A DNA stretch of 64,000 bases from Anaeromassilibacillus sp. An172 (GTDB lineage: Bacteria > Bacillota > Clostridia > Oscillospirales > Acutalibacteraceae): contig NZ_NFKS01000004.1 of assembly GCF_002160515.1 (NCBI RefSeq), positions 91,416 to 155,415 on the forward strand, in the 5' to 3' direction. A program made the translations under genes and the position numbers. This document shows positions 51,428-60,482 of this stretch, in pieces. Numbering within the stretch: position 1 is the stretch's first letter; every line of letters begins with the position of its first letter. Under the pieces are notes generated by a model. That model was not told where the DNA came from. It made no database searches and saw only the letters and a list, made by a program, of their open reading frames with translations.

Positions 51428-53680
51428 TTGGCTTCACGAAAAAGAAGTTCAAATAAAGAAAATACGGAACGTATAAAGGGCATTATTGAGGGCGCAGGTA
51501 TGGTTGTGGAACAGAAAATTGTTTCTACAATTCAGGAAAACTATATGCCCTACGCTATGAGCGTTATTTTGTCCCGTGCAATTCCGGAAATAGACGGCTT
51601 TAAGCCTTCACATAGAAAACTGCTGTATACAATGTATAAAATGGGCTTGCTTACAGGAGCAAGAACAAAGTCCGCAAATATTGTGGGCGCTACAATGAAA
51701 TTAAATCCCCACGGTGATGCGGCTATTTATGATACTATGGTGCGACTGTCCCGTGGTTATGAGGCTCTGCTTCATCCGTATGTGGATTCAAAGGGTAACT
51801 TCGGTAAATTTTACAGCCGTGATATGGCATGGGCGGCTTCGAGATATACGGAAGCAAAGCTTGATGTGATATGCAACGAGCTTTTCCGTGATATAGATAA
51901 GGACGCAGTTGACTTCATGGACAACTACGACAATACAATGAAAGAGCCTACCCTTTTGCCTGCAACATTCCCGTCTGTTTTGGTAAATGCAAATACGGGT
52001 ATTGCGGTTGGTATGGCTTCAAGTATCTGTTCTTTTAACCTTAGAGAAATCTGTGAAACCACTGCCGCCCTTATAAAAGACCCGGACCACGATATAAAAT
52101 CCACATTGCCGGCTCCTGACTTTATAGGCGCAGGACAGATTATCTATAACGAAAAGGCTATAGATGATATCTACAGAACCGGTAAGGGAAGTATCAAGGT
52201 AAGGTCAAAATATGAGTATGATAAAAGCGCAAACTGTATCGACATAACAGCTATACCGCCGACAACTACCTGTGAAGCTATAATCGAAAAGGTTATAGAT
52301 TTGGTAAAGGGCGGAAAAGCTAAGGAAATTTCCGATATACGTGACGAAACAGGACGTGACGGTTTAAAAATTACCATTGATTTGAAAAGGGGAGTTGACC
52401 CCGATAAGCTTATGGCAAAGCTTTTCAGATTTACAACCTTGGAGGACAGCTTTTCCTGTAATTTCAATGTGCTTATCGGCGGAGTTCCACGAGTGCTGGG
52501 TGTTAAGGATTTGCTTAACGAGTGGACGGCTTTCCGTATGGAATGTATAAGACGACGCACATATTTTGAGCTTGGAAAGAAAACAGATAAGCTTCACCTT
52601 TTGAAAGGTCTTGAAGTAATTCTTCTTGATATCGACAAGGCCATAAAAATTGTAAGAGAAACAGAGGAAGAAAACGAGGTTGTGCCAAACCTTATGATTG
52701 GCTTCGGTATCGACCAAATTCAGGCGGAATATGTGGCGGAAATCAAACTTCGCCATTTGAACCGTGAGTACATTTTGAAGAGAACCAAAGAGATTGAAGA
52801 CCTTGAAAAGGAGATTGCCGAGCTTGAAGGGATTCTCAAGAGCAAAACAAAGATTAAAAACATAATTGTTAAAGAGCTTAAAGAGGTTGCGGATAAGTAC
52901 GGCAAGCCAAGAAAGAGCCTTATAATCTATGAGGACGAAACAAATTATGTGGAAGAGGCTGAGGAAATACCGGACTATGCGGTAAACTTCTTCTTTACAA
53001 AAGAGGGATATTTCAAAAAAATAACCCCGCTTTCTCTGAGAATGAGCGGAGAGCAGAAGCTTAAAGAGGGCGACGAGATTTCCGAGGTTATAGAGGGAAC
53101 AAACGGCTGTGACCTTTTGTTCTTTACAAATAAATGTCAGGTGTATAAGGCGAAAGCCAACGACTTCGGCGATACAAAGGCAAGCGTTTTGGGCGAGTAT
53201 ATCCCTGCAAAGCTATCTATGGACGAGGGCGAAACCGCTGTCAAGATGGTTGTAACAAAGGATTACAAGGGATTTTTGATTTTCGGCTATGAAAACGGCA
53301 AGCTTGGAAAGGTTCCCCTTGAAAGCTATGCCACAAAGACCAACAGAAAAAAGCTTGCAAACGCCTACAGCGACAAAGCGCCCCTTGCGGATATGGAGTT
53401 TTTCACGGAAGAGGGAGAAATGCTTTTGGAGTCCTCCTCAGGCAGACTGCTTATAGTGAATACCGCAGATATCGCCCTTAAAACCTCAAGAACCACCCAA
53501 GGTGTTGCGGTTATGAAGCAGAAAAAAGGTCATAGACTTATGTCAGTTAAAAAGTATGAAACGGGAACATTTAAAAACGAAAAGCGTTTTAAAATAAAGA
53601 CAATCCCCTCAATGGGAGCTATACCCACAGCGGAGGAACAGGGGGAACAGCTTTCCCTGGTTTCCGAAGGTGAAAAATAA
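51428..53680 (+). CDS. Type IIA DNA topoisomerase, A subunit (GyrA/ParC-like)
   Basis: 750 residues. Breakage-reunion domain with the catalytic tyrosine in AASRYTEAK (Tyr140), NPHGDAAIYDTMVR and GIAVGMASSICSFNL. The coiled-coil gate follows (TKEIEDLEKEIAELEGILKSKTK). The C-terminal domain has only a few beta-pinwheel-like strands (VNFFFTKEGYFKKITPLS, GKLGKVPL) and I find no GyrA-box (QRRGGRG), which gyrase needs to wrap DNA; thus it should decatenate or relax rather than supercoil. Start is a TTG with AGGGGG. Partner of the gene upstream. Confidence 0.88.
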   Translation: MASRKRSSNKENTERIKGIIEGAGMVVEQKIVSTIQENYMPYAMSVILSRAIPEIDGFKPSHRKLLYTMYKMGLLTGARTKSANIVGATMKLNPHGDAAIYDTMVRLSRGYEALLHPYVDSKGNFGKFYSRDMAWAASRYTEAKLDVICNELFRDIDKDAVDFMDNYDNTMKEPTLLPATFPSVLVNANTGIAVGMASSICSFNLREICETTAALIKDPDHDIKSTLPAPDFIGAGQIIYNEKAIDDIYRTGKGSIKVRSKYEYDKSANCIDITAIPPTTTCEAIIEKVIDLVKGGKAKEISDIRDETGRDGLKITIDLKRGVDPDKLMAKLFRFTTLEDSFSCNFNVLIGGVPRVLGVKDLLNEWTAFRMECIRRRTYFELGKKTDKLHLLKGLEVILLDIDKAIKIVRETEEENEVVPNLMIGFGIDQIQAEYVAEIKLRHLNREYILKRTKEIEDLEKEIAELEGILKSKTKIKNIIVKELKEVADKYGKPRKSLIIYEDETNYVEEAEEIPDYAVNFFFTKEGYFKKITPLSLRMSGEQKLKEGDEISEVIEGTNGCDLLFFTNKCQVYKAKANDFGDTKASVLGEYIPAKLSMDEGETAVKMVVTKDYKGFLIFGYENGKLGKVPLESYATKTNRKKLANAYSDKAPLADMEFFTEEGEMLLESSSGRLLIVNTADIALKTSRTTQGVAVMKQKKGHRLMSVKKYETGTFKNEKRFKIKTIPSMGAIPTAEEQGEQLSLVSEGEK

Positions 53681-53697
53681 GTTAAATTAAAAAACAA

Positions 53698-53737
53698 GGA
53701 CGCCTGCATCCATAGAGAATGCAGACGTCTGTTTTTT
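53698..53737 (+). terminator. Terminator of the topoisomerase A gene
   Basis: 12-bp stem (53698-53709 with 53719-53730, two G-U) and six T at 53732-53737. Confidence 0.85.
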
Positions 53738-53757
53738 AATGTATTTGAGGTTGATTG

Positions 53758-54219
53758 TTATTTTGCTTTTCTGGCTATGTATCCAAAAGTAAAGGCTACT
53801 ATCGTAAATATAATATCTAACAGGCCTGCAATTTCGTCCTGTTTAAATATTATTACCAAGATGTACAAAGCAGATGCACAGACACAGAATAATATGAATA
53901 TTGGAACAGATATCTTTTTATCATTGTCTAAAGCGTCTTTTGAGGCATTGGAGTCGTACACAATGAGTTTCGGAATGGTTGTATGTTCATCTTTGTCAAA
54001 AGCATATTTTGAGATTTTGCAGTGGTACATGAAGTAGAAAAGTACTATCAGCAGAGTATAGAATAAAGCTGCCAGGTGAAAGCTGAAATGTGCCTCCGGT
54101 GGAGCATATTCATACCAATCTGTGATGTTAAATACAAGCAAAGAACCCGAAATTATAAAAAGATAGAAAAAAAATACTGCCGTTTTGTATGCGGTAGGTT
54201 GTTTAACAGTTATAGCCAT
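53758..54219 (-). CDS. Hypothetical four-TM membrane protein
   Basis: About 153 residues: MAITVKQPTAYKTAVFFFYLFIISGSLLVF (TM1), HLAALFYTLLIVLFYFMYHC (TM2), a cytosolic acidic loop with SNASKDALDNDKKIS, then ISVPIFILFCVCASALYILVIIF (TM3) and LLDIIFTIVAFTFGYIA (TM4). No family recognised. The ATG at 54219 has AGGAGG eight or nine bases away; an ATG nine bases upstream overlaps less well. Convergent with the topoisomerase A gene, which ends in a terminator just before it. Confidence 0.7.
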   Translation of the reverse strand: MAITVKQPTAYKTAVFFFYLFIISGSLLVFNITDWYEYAPPEAHFSFHLAALFYTLLIVLFYFMYHCKISKYAFDKDEHTTIPKLIVYDSNASKDALDNDKKISVPIFILFCVCASALYILVIIFKQDEIAGLLDIIFTIVAFTFGYIARKAK

Positions 54220-54562
54220 AAAAGACACCTCCTAATACTTATAATAATATTGTTTGTTTTTATAATTATATCATTTACATTAACTTAAATCAATATGTTT
54301 CCGTGAATTTCTGAAACAAAAAATCTATGTATTTTTGTTTAAAAATAATAAAGTGTTTGTGTGGGTTTACAATTTTCGATATCAAGATTGTTATATTTGA
54401 CTAAAATGTTTTTTGGAAATCTTTTAGGATAAAAAAATTAAAAAATACTTGAATTTACATCTATCATATGGTAAAATACGATGTATGAATGTAGAAATAT
54501 GCTTTGTGGGATTTCGGATAATTTTTCCGCAAAGATAATATGAATTGAAAGGACGAAAATAA
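54220..54562. other. Gap with the secG promoter
   Basis: AT-rich, no gene seen. It contains the secG promoter (54449-54477) and presumably that of the leftward membrane-protein gene. Confidence 0.6.
54449..54477 (+). promoter_or_regulatory. Promoter of secG
   Basis: TTGAAT (54449-54454), 17 bp, TAAAAT (54472-54477). Confidence 0.65.
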
Positions 54563-54811
54563 ATGTCAGGTTTGGAAATCGCATTAGGCGCTCTTCTTAT
54601 TGTTTTTGCAATTATTATGATTATCGTAATCATTCTCCAGGAGGGCAACCAGCAGGGTATCGGTGTTGTTACAGGCGGTGCAGATTCTTTCTTCTCTAAG
54701 AACAAGGCTCGTTCAATCGACGCTTTCCTTTCACGCTGGACAAAGATTATTGCAATCGGCTTCGTTGTTTTTGTTGTTGCACTTAACATTTTCATGTTCT
54801 TTGCAAAATAA
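54563..54811 (+). CDS. secG: Preprotein translocase subunit SecG
   Basis: 82 residues with two membrane segments (GALLIVFAIIMIIVIILQEG and IIAIGFVVFVVALNIFMFF). The first segment ends in the LQEGNQQGI-type loop and GGADSFFSKNKARS, characteristic of SecG. It helps SecYE and SecA in protein export. AAAGGA before the ATG. A terminator follows, so it is a single-gene unit with some read-through to bofA possible. Confidence 0.92.
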   Translation: MSGLEIALGALLIVFAIIMIIVIILQEGNQQGIGVVTGGADSFFSKNKARSIDAFLSRWTKIIAIGFVVFVVALNIFMFFAK

Positions 54812-54847
54812 TCACAAGCATTATTGCCTTAATAAAAGCATAAAATT

Positions 54848-54879
54848 AACCGTCGGGTTTACCGGCGGTTTATTTTTTT
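54848..54879 (+). terminator. Terminator of secG
   Basis: 9-bp stem AACCGTCGG / CCGGCGGTT (one G-U) with a T-run at 54873-54879. Confidence 0.85.
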
Positions 54880-54897
54880 GCAATTGGAGGCGAATGT

Positions 54898-55161
54898 ATG
54901 AACACTGCTGTTGTAATTATGATTTTGCTTTGCACCGTGGTTTTATTCGGAATAATAAACGCTTTATTTCTAAAGAAAAAACCCCTTAAAACCGGATTTA
55001 TGTACGTGCTTTTTGGAGTGGCTTCCTTGTTTGCGGTAAACCTTACCTCGGCTTATACAGGTATAAACCTACCCATAAGCTGTTGGTCACTTATAATATC
55101 CGGTGTTGGGGGAATTCCCGGCACAATACTTTTGTGCGTAATGCAGTTTATAATAGTTTGA
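54898..55161 (+). CDS. bofA: BofA-family pro-sigma-K processing inhibitor
   Basis: 87 residues, two to three membrane segments, with the family C-terminus SGVGGIPGTILLC. In Bacillus, BofA inhibits SpoIVFB and so holds back sigma-K; this points to a spore-forming ancestry, although the family also occurs in non-sporulating Clostridia. GGAGG precedes the ATG. It follows secG and its stop lies three bases from the end of the convergent DUF4364 gene. Confidence 0.8.
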   Translation: MNTAVVIMILLCTVVLFGIINALFLKKKPLKTGFMYVLFGVASLFAVNLTSAYTGINLPISCWSLIISGVGGIPGTILLCVMQFIIV

Positions 55162-55164
55162 ATT

Positions 55165-55773
55165 TTACAAAAGGCTTCCTATGTTGCTTAAAGCTTCGTC
55201 AATAAGGTCTTTGTTTCTGGTCATAAGGGCAACCATAACCTTGTAGACGGTTTCAGGACTTTTGTGGAAATTTTTTCTTACAAGACGAGCCTGGTTGATG
55301 TCCGGAACATAAAGCTGGAAATTCATAAGGTTCATATCGCCGCCGGATATGGAGCAGTTTACATAACATCCGTTTTCGGTCTGTGTTATTGTAACTTTGT
55401 TTTCCTTTTCTATTCTCTGCTTTTCCAAAAGCTCTAATGTGCAGGCGTATGCCTTTTCCTTAACCGAATAGGCGAGATTATTTTCAAGCTGGTCGGCAAT
55501 CATCATGCCGTCCTTTGTAAGCTCGAAAAGCTTTTCTCCTTTTTCACTTTTTTTAAGATTTCCCAGCTTTACAAGATCGTCAAAGCAGGAGCAGGTTTCA
55601 AAATAATTGGCGAGAGCTTTTTCTAAAATTGCGCTTACCACCAGCTCTTTACTCAAGGGCTTTTTGACCGCACGGAAAATATAACAGATGAGCATTTTGA
55701 TCTCTGTTTTTGTTCTCATACCGCCGGGGATTATTCCCTCGTCAAATGTGTCAAAAATATTATTTTGCGCCAT
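55165..55773 (-). CDS. DUF4364-family protein with winged-helix N-terminus
   Basis: 202 residues starting MAQNNIFDTFDEGIIPGGMRTKTEIKMLICYIF. The N-terminal part (residues about 15-90) reads as a winged helix (SKELVVSAILEKALANYFETCSCFDDLVKLGNLKKSEKGEKLFELTKDG), then a mixed domain with CSISGGDMNLMNFQLYVPD. This family is common in Clostridia, function unknown; DNA binding is a guess. The ATG at 55773 is eight bases from AGAGG; upstream ATGs overlap that site. Confidence 0.8.
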   Translation of the reverse strand: MAQNNIFDTFDEGIIPGGMRTKTEIKMLICYIFRAVKKPLSKELVVSAILEKALANYFETCSCFDDLVKLGNLKKSEKGEKLFELTKDGMMIADQLENNLAYSVKEKAYACTLELLEKQRIEKENKVTITQTENGCYVNCSISGGDMNLMNFQLYVPDINQARLVRKNFHKSPETVYKVMVALMTRNKDLIDEALSNIGSLL

Positions 55774-55852
55774 ATACATAACCTCTTTAGCTTTACTATG
55801 TTTATAATTATAACACAAAATTTTCCTTTTGTGTAGGTTATTTTTAAATTAC

Positions 55853-55881
55853 TTGACTATTTTTAAGGTTTGTGATATCTT
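55853..55881 (+). promoter_or_regulatory. Promoter of the nfeD-slipin operon
   Basis: TTGACT (55853-55858), 17 bp, TATCTT (55876-55881), 25 bp before the ATG. Confidence 0.6.
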
Positions 55882-55906
55882 ATGCATTAAGAAGGGAGGC
55901 GCTTTT

Positions 55907-56338
55907 ATGGAGTATATGCCTTATATATGGATTGCAATAGCTCTTGTTATGGGAATAATCGAAGCATCCACCGCACAGCTTGTGTCTGTATGGTTTGTTA
56001 TAGGTGGTTTGGCGGCGGCTGTAAGCTGTATTTTTACAGATAATGTATTTATACAGATAGCGGTTTTCTTGATTGTTTCCTTTGCAAGTCTTTTGGCAAC
56101 AAGACCTTTCGTGAAAAAAATTACAAAATTCGGGAGAGTTAAAACAAATCTTGACTCTACAGTGGGAAAAACTGCGGTTGTCACCAGCGACATAGACAAC
56201 AGAATGAGCCAGGGCGCCGTAACTGTAGGAGGAAAGGTTTGGACAGCACGTTCCGTTGACGGAAAGGTTATCCCGAAAAACAGCAGCGTAAAGGTTATTT
56301 CCATTGAAGGGGTCAAACTTATTGTAGAAAAAATCTAA
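55907..56338 (+). CDS. NfeD-like membrane protein
   Basis: 143 residues: two or three membrane segments (YIWIAIALVMGIIEASTAQLVSVWFVIGGLAAAVSCIF ... IQIAVFLIVSFASLLATRPFV) and a C-terminal OB fold (LDSTVGKTAVVTSDIDN ... GGKVWTARSVDGKVIPKNSSVKVISIEGVKLIVEK). This short NfeD type is encoded next to a slipin, as here, and is thought to act with it in membrane organisation. ATG at 55907 has GGGAGG. Confidence 0.9.
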   Translation: MEYMPYIWIAIALVMGIIEASTAQLVSVWFVIGGLAAAVSCIFTDNVFIQIAVFLIVSFASLLATRPFVKKITKFGRVKTNLDSTVGKTAVVTSDIDNRMSQGAVTVGGKVWTARSVDGKVIPKNSSVKVISIEGVKLIVEKI

Positions 56339-56370
56339 GGCTTAAAGCCTTTAATGAGAGGAGTACTAAT

Positions 56371-57309
56371 ATGGAATTTTTTGAAGAGGTATTGCCAAAC
56401 ATGATGGGATTTTTGGTTCCGGCAATTATTGTACTTATAGTTATAATCGTAGTTGTAAGAAACATCAGAATTGTTCCTCAGGCACACGCCTATGTAATAG
56501 AGCGTCTCGGCGCATACTATACCACATGGGGAACAGGTCTGCACATAAAAATACCGATTGTGGACAGGGTTCATCAAAATGTTACCCTTAAAGAGCAGGT
56601 TGTGGACTTCCCGCCTCAGCCGGTTATCACAAGAGATAACGTAACAATGCAGATTGACACAGTTGTGTATTTTGAAATCACAGACCCTAAGCTTTACTGC
56701 TACGGTGTTGAAAGACCTATAAGCGCTATTGAAAATCTCACCGCCACAACACTTAGAAACATCATAGGCGATTTGGAACTTGACAGCACTTTGACATCAA
56801 GAGATACCATAAACGACAAGATAAGAATTATCCTTGACGAGGCTACAGACGCATGGGGCATTAAGGTTATCCGTGTTGAGCTTAAAAACATTCTTCCGCC
56901 GAGAGAAATTCAGGACGCTATGGAAAAGCAGATGAAGGCAGAACGTGAAAGACGTGCAAGAATTCTCGACGCAGAGGGTGAAAAGAGAAGCCAGATTCTT
57001 GTTGCAGAAGGTATGAAGGAATCTGCAATCCTCAAGGCAGACGCTATTAAGGAGTCAAAGATAAGAGAGGCAGCCGGTGAGGCTGAAGCTATTTTGACTG
57101 TTCAGAAGGCTTATGCAGACGCTCTTAGAATGCTCAACGAGGCTAATCCTACAGACAAGGTTATCACACTTAAGAGCCTTGAGGCTTTCCAGAAAGCCGC
57201 AGACGGAAAAGCTACAAAGATTATTATTCCGTCAGAAATTCAGGGTATTGCCGGACTTGCCACATCTCTTAAAGAGGTTTGGAACAGCGACGCACCTGTT
57301 TCAAAGTAA
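56371..57309 (+). CDS. Slipin / SPFH-domain protein (stomatin-like)
   Basis: 312 residues: N-terminal membrane segment (MMGFLVPAIIVLIVIIVVV), then the SPFH (band 7) domain (IVPQAHAYVIERLGAYYTTWGTGLHI ... EIQDAMEKQMKAERERRARILDAEGEKRSQI), ending in a coiled coil and a short tail. It oligomerises at the membrane; with NfeD it forms the well-known prokaryotic pair. GAGAGGAG before the ATG. Closed by the terminator at 57432 unless that belongs to the purE leader. Confidence 0.92.
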   Translation: MEFFEEVLPNMMGFLVPAIIVLIVIIVVVRNIRIVPQAHAYVIERLGAYYTTWGTGLHIKIPIVDRVHQNVTLKEQVVDFPPQPVITRDNVTMQIDTVVYFEITDPKLYCYGVERPISAIENLTATTLRNIIGDLELDSTLTSRDTINDKIRIILDEATDAWGIKVIRVELKNILPPREIQDAMEKQMKAERERRARILDAEGEKRSQILVAEGMKESAILKADAIKESKIREAAGEAEAILTVQKAYADALRMLNEANPTDKVITLKSLEAFQKAADGKATKIIIPSEIQGIAGLATSLKEVWNSDAPVSK

Positions 57310-57377
57310 AAAAATAGGTTTTTTAAAGGAAATATACCCAATATATAGGAAAAAATCATTTTTCACAGGTATATCTA

Positions 57378-57406
57378 TTGAATTTTAATCTGTTTTAACT
57401 TATAAT
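57378..57406 (+). promoter_or_regulatory. Promoter of the purE operon
   Basis: TTGAAT (57378-57383), 17 bp, TATAAT (57401-57406), about 100 bp before purE. Confidence 0.7.
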
Positions 57407-57431
57407 AAAATACAAGTAATGTTGTATGCTC

Positions 57432-57457
57432 AGGCTACGGTTTACCGTAGCCTTTTG
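57432..57457 (+). terminator. Terminator hairpin in the slipin-purE gap
   Basis: A perfect stem AGGCTACGG / CCGTAGCCT with loop TTTA and four T. It lies about 20 bp after the expected purE transcription start, so it is either the slipin terminator or an attenuator of the purE transcript. Confidence 0.8.
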
Positions 57458-57504
57458 CTTTAAGAGCCTACATTTTTGCGGATTAAAACAAAGGAGAGAT
57501 TGAC

Positions 57505-58002
57505 ATGAGAAAAGTTGCAGTAATCATGGGAAGCGACAGCGATTTCGGTGTTGTTTCAAAAGCCGTTAAGAAGTTAAAGGAATTTGGTGTTCCCTATGAG
57601 GTTCACGTAATGAGCGCACACCGCACACCTTTCCAGGCGGCTGAATTTGCTTCAAAGGCAAAGGAAAACGGCTTCGGCGTTATAATCGCAGCAGCAGGAA
57701 TGGCTGCTCACCTTGCAGGCGTGCTTGCAGCACATACAACTCTTCCGGTTATCGGAATTCCGGTAAAATCAGCAAACTTTGACGGTTTGGACGCTTTGCT
57801 TGCCACCGTTCAGATGCCTACAGGTATCCCTGTTGCAACTGTTGCAGTTGACGGAGCAGGAAACGCAGGTATTCTGGCAGTTCAGATGCTGGCTTTAAGC
57901 GACGATGAATTGGCTTCAAAGCTTGAAAACATGAAAAAGACAATGGAGCAGGAAGTTTTGGCAAAGGACGAGGCTTTGCAGGAAAAGGTTGCTCAGTTAT
58001 AA
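57505..58002 (+). CDS. purE: N5-carboxyaminoimidazole ribonucleotide mutase
   Basis: 165 residues. Class I PurE motifs: VIMGSDSDF, the conserved MSAHRTP and AAAGMAAHLAGVLAAHTTLPVIGIP. It moves the carboxylate of N5-CAIR to make CAIR. No purK is nearby; the class I enzyme would need PurK or bicarbonate. GGAGAG before the ATG. It opens the purE-M-N-O-H-D run. Confidence 0.96.
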   Translation: MRKVAVIMGSDSDFGVVSKAVKKLKEFGVPYEVHVMSAHRTPFQAAEFASKAKENGFGVIIAAAGMAAHLAGVLAAHTTLPVIGIPVKSANFDGLDALLATVQMPTGIPVATVAVDGAGNAGILAVQMLALSDDELASKLENMKKTMEQEVLAKDEALQEKVAQL

Positions 58003-58058
58003 TTTGTAAACAGTATATACTCAACTAATATAAAAAATAAAATACAGGAGTGTTTCGG

Positions 58059-59093
58059 ATGAAGAGTTTTTCTGAAAGCTATAAGGCGGCAGGCGTTGAC
58101 GTAACTGCCGGATATAAAGCTGTTGAGCTTATGAAAAAGCATGTAGCAAGAACAACAACTGATGGCGTTGTTTCAGGTATCGGCGGTTTCGGCGGTCTTT
58201 TTAAGCCGGATATCGCAGGAATGGAAGAGCCTATTCTCGTAAGCGGTACTGACGGTGTAGGTACAAAGCTTAAGCTTGCTTTCCTTCTCAACAAGCATGA
58301 TACTATCGGTATCGACGCTGTTGCTATGTGCGTAAACGACGTTGTATGCTGCGGCGCAAAGCCTTTGTTCTTCCTTGACTATGTGGCAGTTGGAAAGAAT
58401 GTTCCTGAGAGAGTTGCAGAGATAGTTTCAGGTATTGCAGACGGCTGCGTTCAGTCAGGCTGCGCTTTGGTAGGCGGCGAAACCGCTGAGATGCCGGGAT
58501 TTTATCCTGTTGACGAATACGACGTTGCAGGTTTCTGCGTTGGTATGGTTGACAAGAAAAAGATTATTGACGGAAGCAGACTCGAAAAGGGCGATGTGCT
58601 TATCGGTATTGCTTCTTCCGGTGTTCACTCCAACGGTTTCTCCCTTGTAAGAAAGGTTTTCGACATCAACGAGGAAACAATTCACAACACTTACGAGGAG
58701 CTTTCAAAGCCTTTGGGCGAGACCTTGCTCACACCTACAAAGATTTATGTTAAGGCTGTTTTGAACCTTATCGAAAATATCGACGTTAAGGCTATTTCCC
58801 ACATCACAGGCGGCGGCTTCTATGAGAACATTCCGAGAATGATGAAAGAGGGACTTACAGCAAGAATTAAGAAGGACGCAGTTCCTGTACTTCCTATCTT
58901 TAAGGTAATTCAGAGAGTTGGCAACATCCCTGAAAGAGATATGTTCAACACATTTAATATGGGTATCGGTATGATTGCCGCTGTTCCTGCATGTCAGGCT
59001 GACAAGGCTATAGAGATACTTAACAACATCGGTGAAACTGCAGTTATTCTCGGTGAGGTTGCCGAGGGCAGCGACGGAGTGGTGCTTGAGTAA
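58059..59093 (+). CDS. purM: Phosphoribosylformylglycinamidine cyclo-ligase
   Basis: 344 residues from ATG 58059 (a GTG nine bases earlier overlaps the ribosome site). Motifs [27 protein letters not shown] and [11 protein letters not shown] are the AIR synthetase signature. It closes FGAM to AIR with ATP. Its stop overlaps purN by one base (TAATG), so translation is coupled. Confidence 0.97.
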   Translation: MKSFSESYKAAGVDVTAGYKAVELMKKHVARTTTDGVVSGIGGFGGLFKPDIAGMEEPILVSGTDGVGTKLKLAFLLNKHDTIGIDAVAMCVNDVVCCGAKPLFFLDYVAVGKNVPERVAEIVSGIADGCVQSGCALVGGETAEMPGFYPVDEYDVAGFCVGMVDKKKIIDGSRLEKGDVLIGIASSGVHSNGFSLVRKVFDINEETIHNTYEELSKPLGETLLTPTKIYVKAVLNLIENIDVKAISHITGGGFYENIPRMMKEGLTARIKKDAVPVLPIFKVIQRVGNIPERDMFNTFNMGIGMIAAVPACQADKAIEILNNIGETAVILGEVAEGSDGVVLE

Positions 59094-59719
59094 TGAAAAA
59101 TATTGTGGTTTTGGTATCCGGAGGAGGTACAAACCTTCAGGCGCTTATTGACGCTTCCGAAAGAGGAGAAATCGAAAACGGCAGAATTTCCTGCGTTGTT
59201 TCTTCAAACCCAAATGCTTACGCCATTGAAAGAGCAAAGAAACACAACATAGATTACGCCGTTATCAGACGCAAGGATTATAAAAGCCTTGATTCCTATG
59301 ACGAGGCGCTGACCGCTCTGCTTTTGGAGAAAAAGGCGGATTTGGTTGTGCTTGCCGGATTTATGACAATTCTTGGCGACAAGGTTATAAAACAGTTTGA
59401 AAACAGAATGATAAATATACACCCGTCCCTTATTCCAAGCTTTTGCGGAGCAGGCTTTTACGGACTTAAAGTCCACGAAGCCGCCCTTGCAAGGGGGGTT
59501 AAGGTGACAGGAGCTACCGTGCATTTTGTAAACGAGATTTGCGACGGCGGCCCTATAATTCTTCAAAAGGCTGTGGAGATTTCCGACGACGATACTGCGG
59601 AAACTTTACAGAGAAAGGTTATGGAGCAGGCTGAGTGGAAGATACTTCCAAAGGCGGTATCACTCTTTTGCAGTGAAAAAATTTCGGTGCAGGGCGGCAG
59701 AACAATAATTAAAGATTGA
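59093..59719 (+). CDS. purN: Phosphoribosylglycinamide formyltransferase
   Basis: 208 residues. Motifs LVSGGGTNLQAL and the catalytic NIHPSLIPSFCG and ATVHFVNEICDGGPII (catalytic Asn, His, Asp) are intact. It formylates GAR with 10-formyl-THF. Overlaps purM by one base and lies 14 bp before the IMP cyclohydrolase gene. Confidence 0.97.
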   Translation: MKNIVVLVSGGGTNLQALIDASERGEIENGRISCVVSSNPNAYAIERAKKHNIDYAVIRRKDYKSLDSYDEALTALLLEKKADLVVLAGFMTILGDKVIKQFENRMINIHPSLIPSFCGAGFYGLKVHEAALARGVKVTGATVHFVNEICDGGPIILQKAVEISDDDTAETLQRKVMEQAEWKILPKAVSLFCSEKISVQGGRTIIKD

Positions 59720-59733
59720 GGAGGAAACAACAA

Positions 59734-60450
59734 ATGAAACCCGTTTCAGCAGAAAAATATTTGAGTGTTAATCCATATCCGGGCAGAGGAATTATGCTCG
59801 GTAAAAGCGCAGACGGAAAAAAGGCTGTAATCGCTTATTTCATCATGGGCAGAAGCGAGAACAGCAGAAACAGAATTTTTGTTGAGGAGAAAGACGGTAT
59901 CCGCACACAGGCTTTTGACGAGAGCAAGCTTGTTGACCCTTCTCTTATTATTTATGCGCCGGTTAGAGTTCTTGGAAACAAGACTATCGTTACAAACGGT
60001 GACCAGACCGACACAATCTACGAGCTTATGAACCAGCAGATGACCTTTGAGCAGTCCTTGAGAACACGTGAGTTTGAGCCGGACGCACCAAACTACACCC
60101 CGAGAATTTCCGGTATTGTAAAGGCAGACAATGGCAAGATGAACTACGCTATGTCAATTCTCAAGAGCGCAAACGGCAATCCTGACTGCTGCGAGAGATA
60201 CACATTCAGCTATTCAGCTCCTTTGGCAGGCGAGGGCAGACTTATCCACACATACATGAGCGACGGAAATCCTCTCCCAAGCTTCGAGGGCGAGCCTGTT
60301 CTTGTTGAAATCGGCAACGACGATATCGACAGCTTTGCAAATAAAATTTGGAACGCTTTGAACGAGGAAAATAAGGTATCACTGTTTGTAAGATACATTG
60401 ATATTGAAACAGGATGCTTTGAGTCAAGAATTATAAACAAGAATGTATAA
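59734..60450 (+). CDS. purO: IMP cyclohydrolase, archaeal PurO-type
   Basis: 238 residues from the ATG at 59734 behind GAGGAGG. The NPYPGRGIMLGKSADG start and the blocks RNRIFVEE and NYTPRISGIV resemble the IMP_cyclohyd (PurO) family first known from archaea, not the MGS-like PurH domain. The job is to close FAICAR to IMP. This fits the next gene, which is an AICAR formyltransferase without the usual cyclohydrolase domain, so the two would replace a bifunctional PurH. Family call is from motif recall, not a search. Confidence 0.78.
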   Translation: MKPVSAEKYLSVNPYPGRGIMLGKSADGKKAVIAYFIMGRSENSRNRIFVEEKDGIRTQAFDESKLVDPSLIIYAPVRVLGNKTIVTNGDQTDTIYELMNQQMTFEQSLRTREFEPDAPNYTPRISGIVKADNGKMNYAMSILKSANGNPDCCERYTFSYSAPLAGEGRLIHTYMSDGNPLPSFEGEPVLVEIGNDDIDSFANKIWNALNEENKVSLFVRYIDIETGCFESRIINKNV

Positions 60451-60482
60451 TATATAGTTTGATGAAGTAAGGGGATAGTGAA

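Noticed and set aside
53758..54219. Membrane protein as a toxin or holin
   Set aside because: Four membrane segments and an acidic loop alone do not support it; no partner antitoxin or phage gene nearby.
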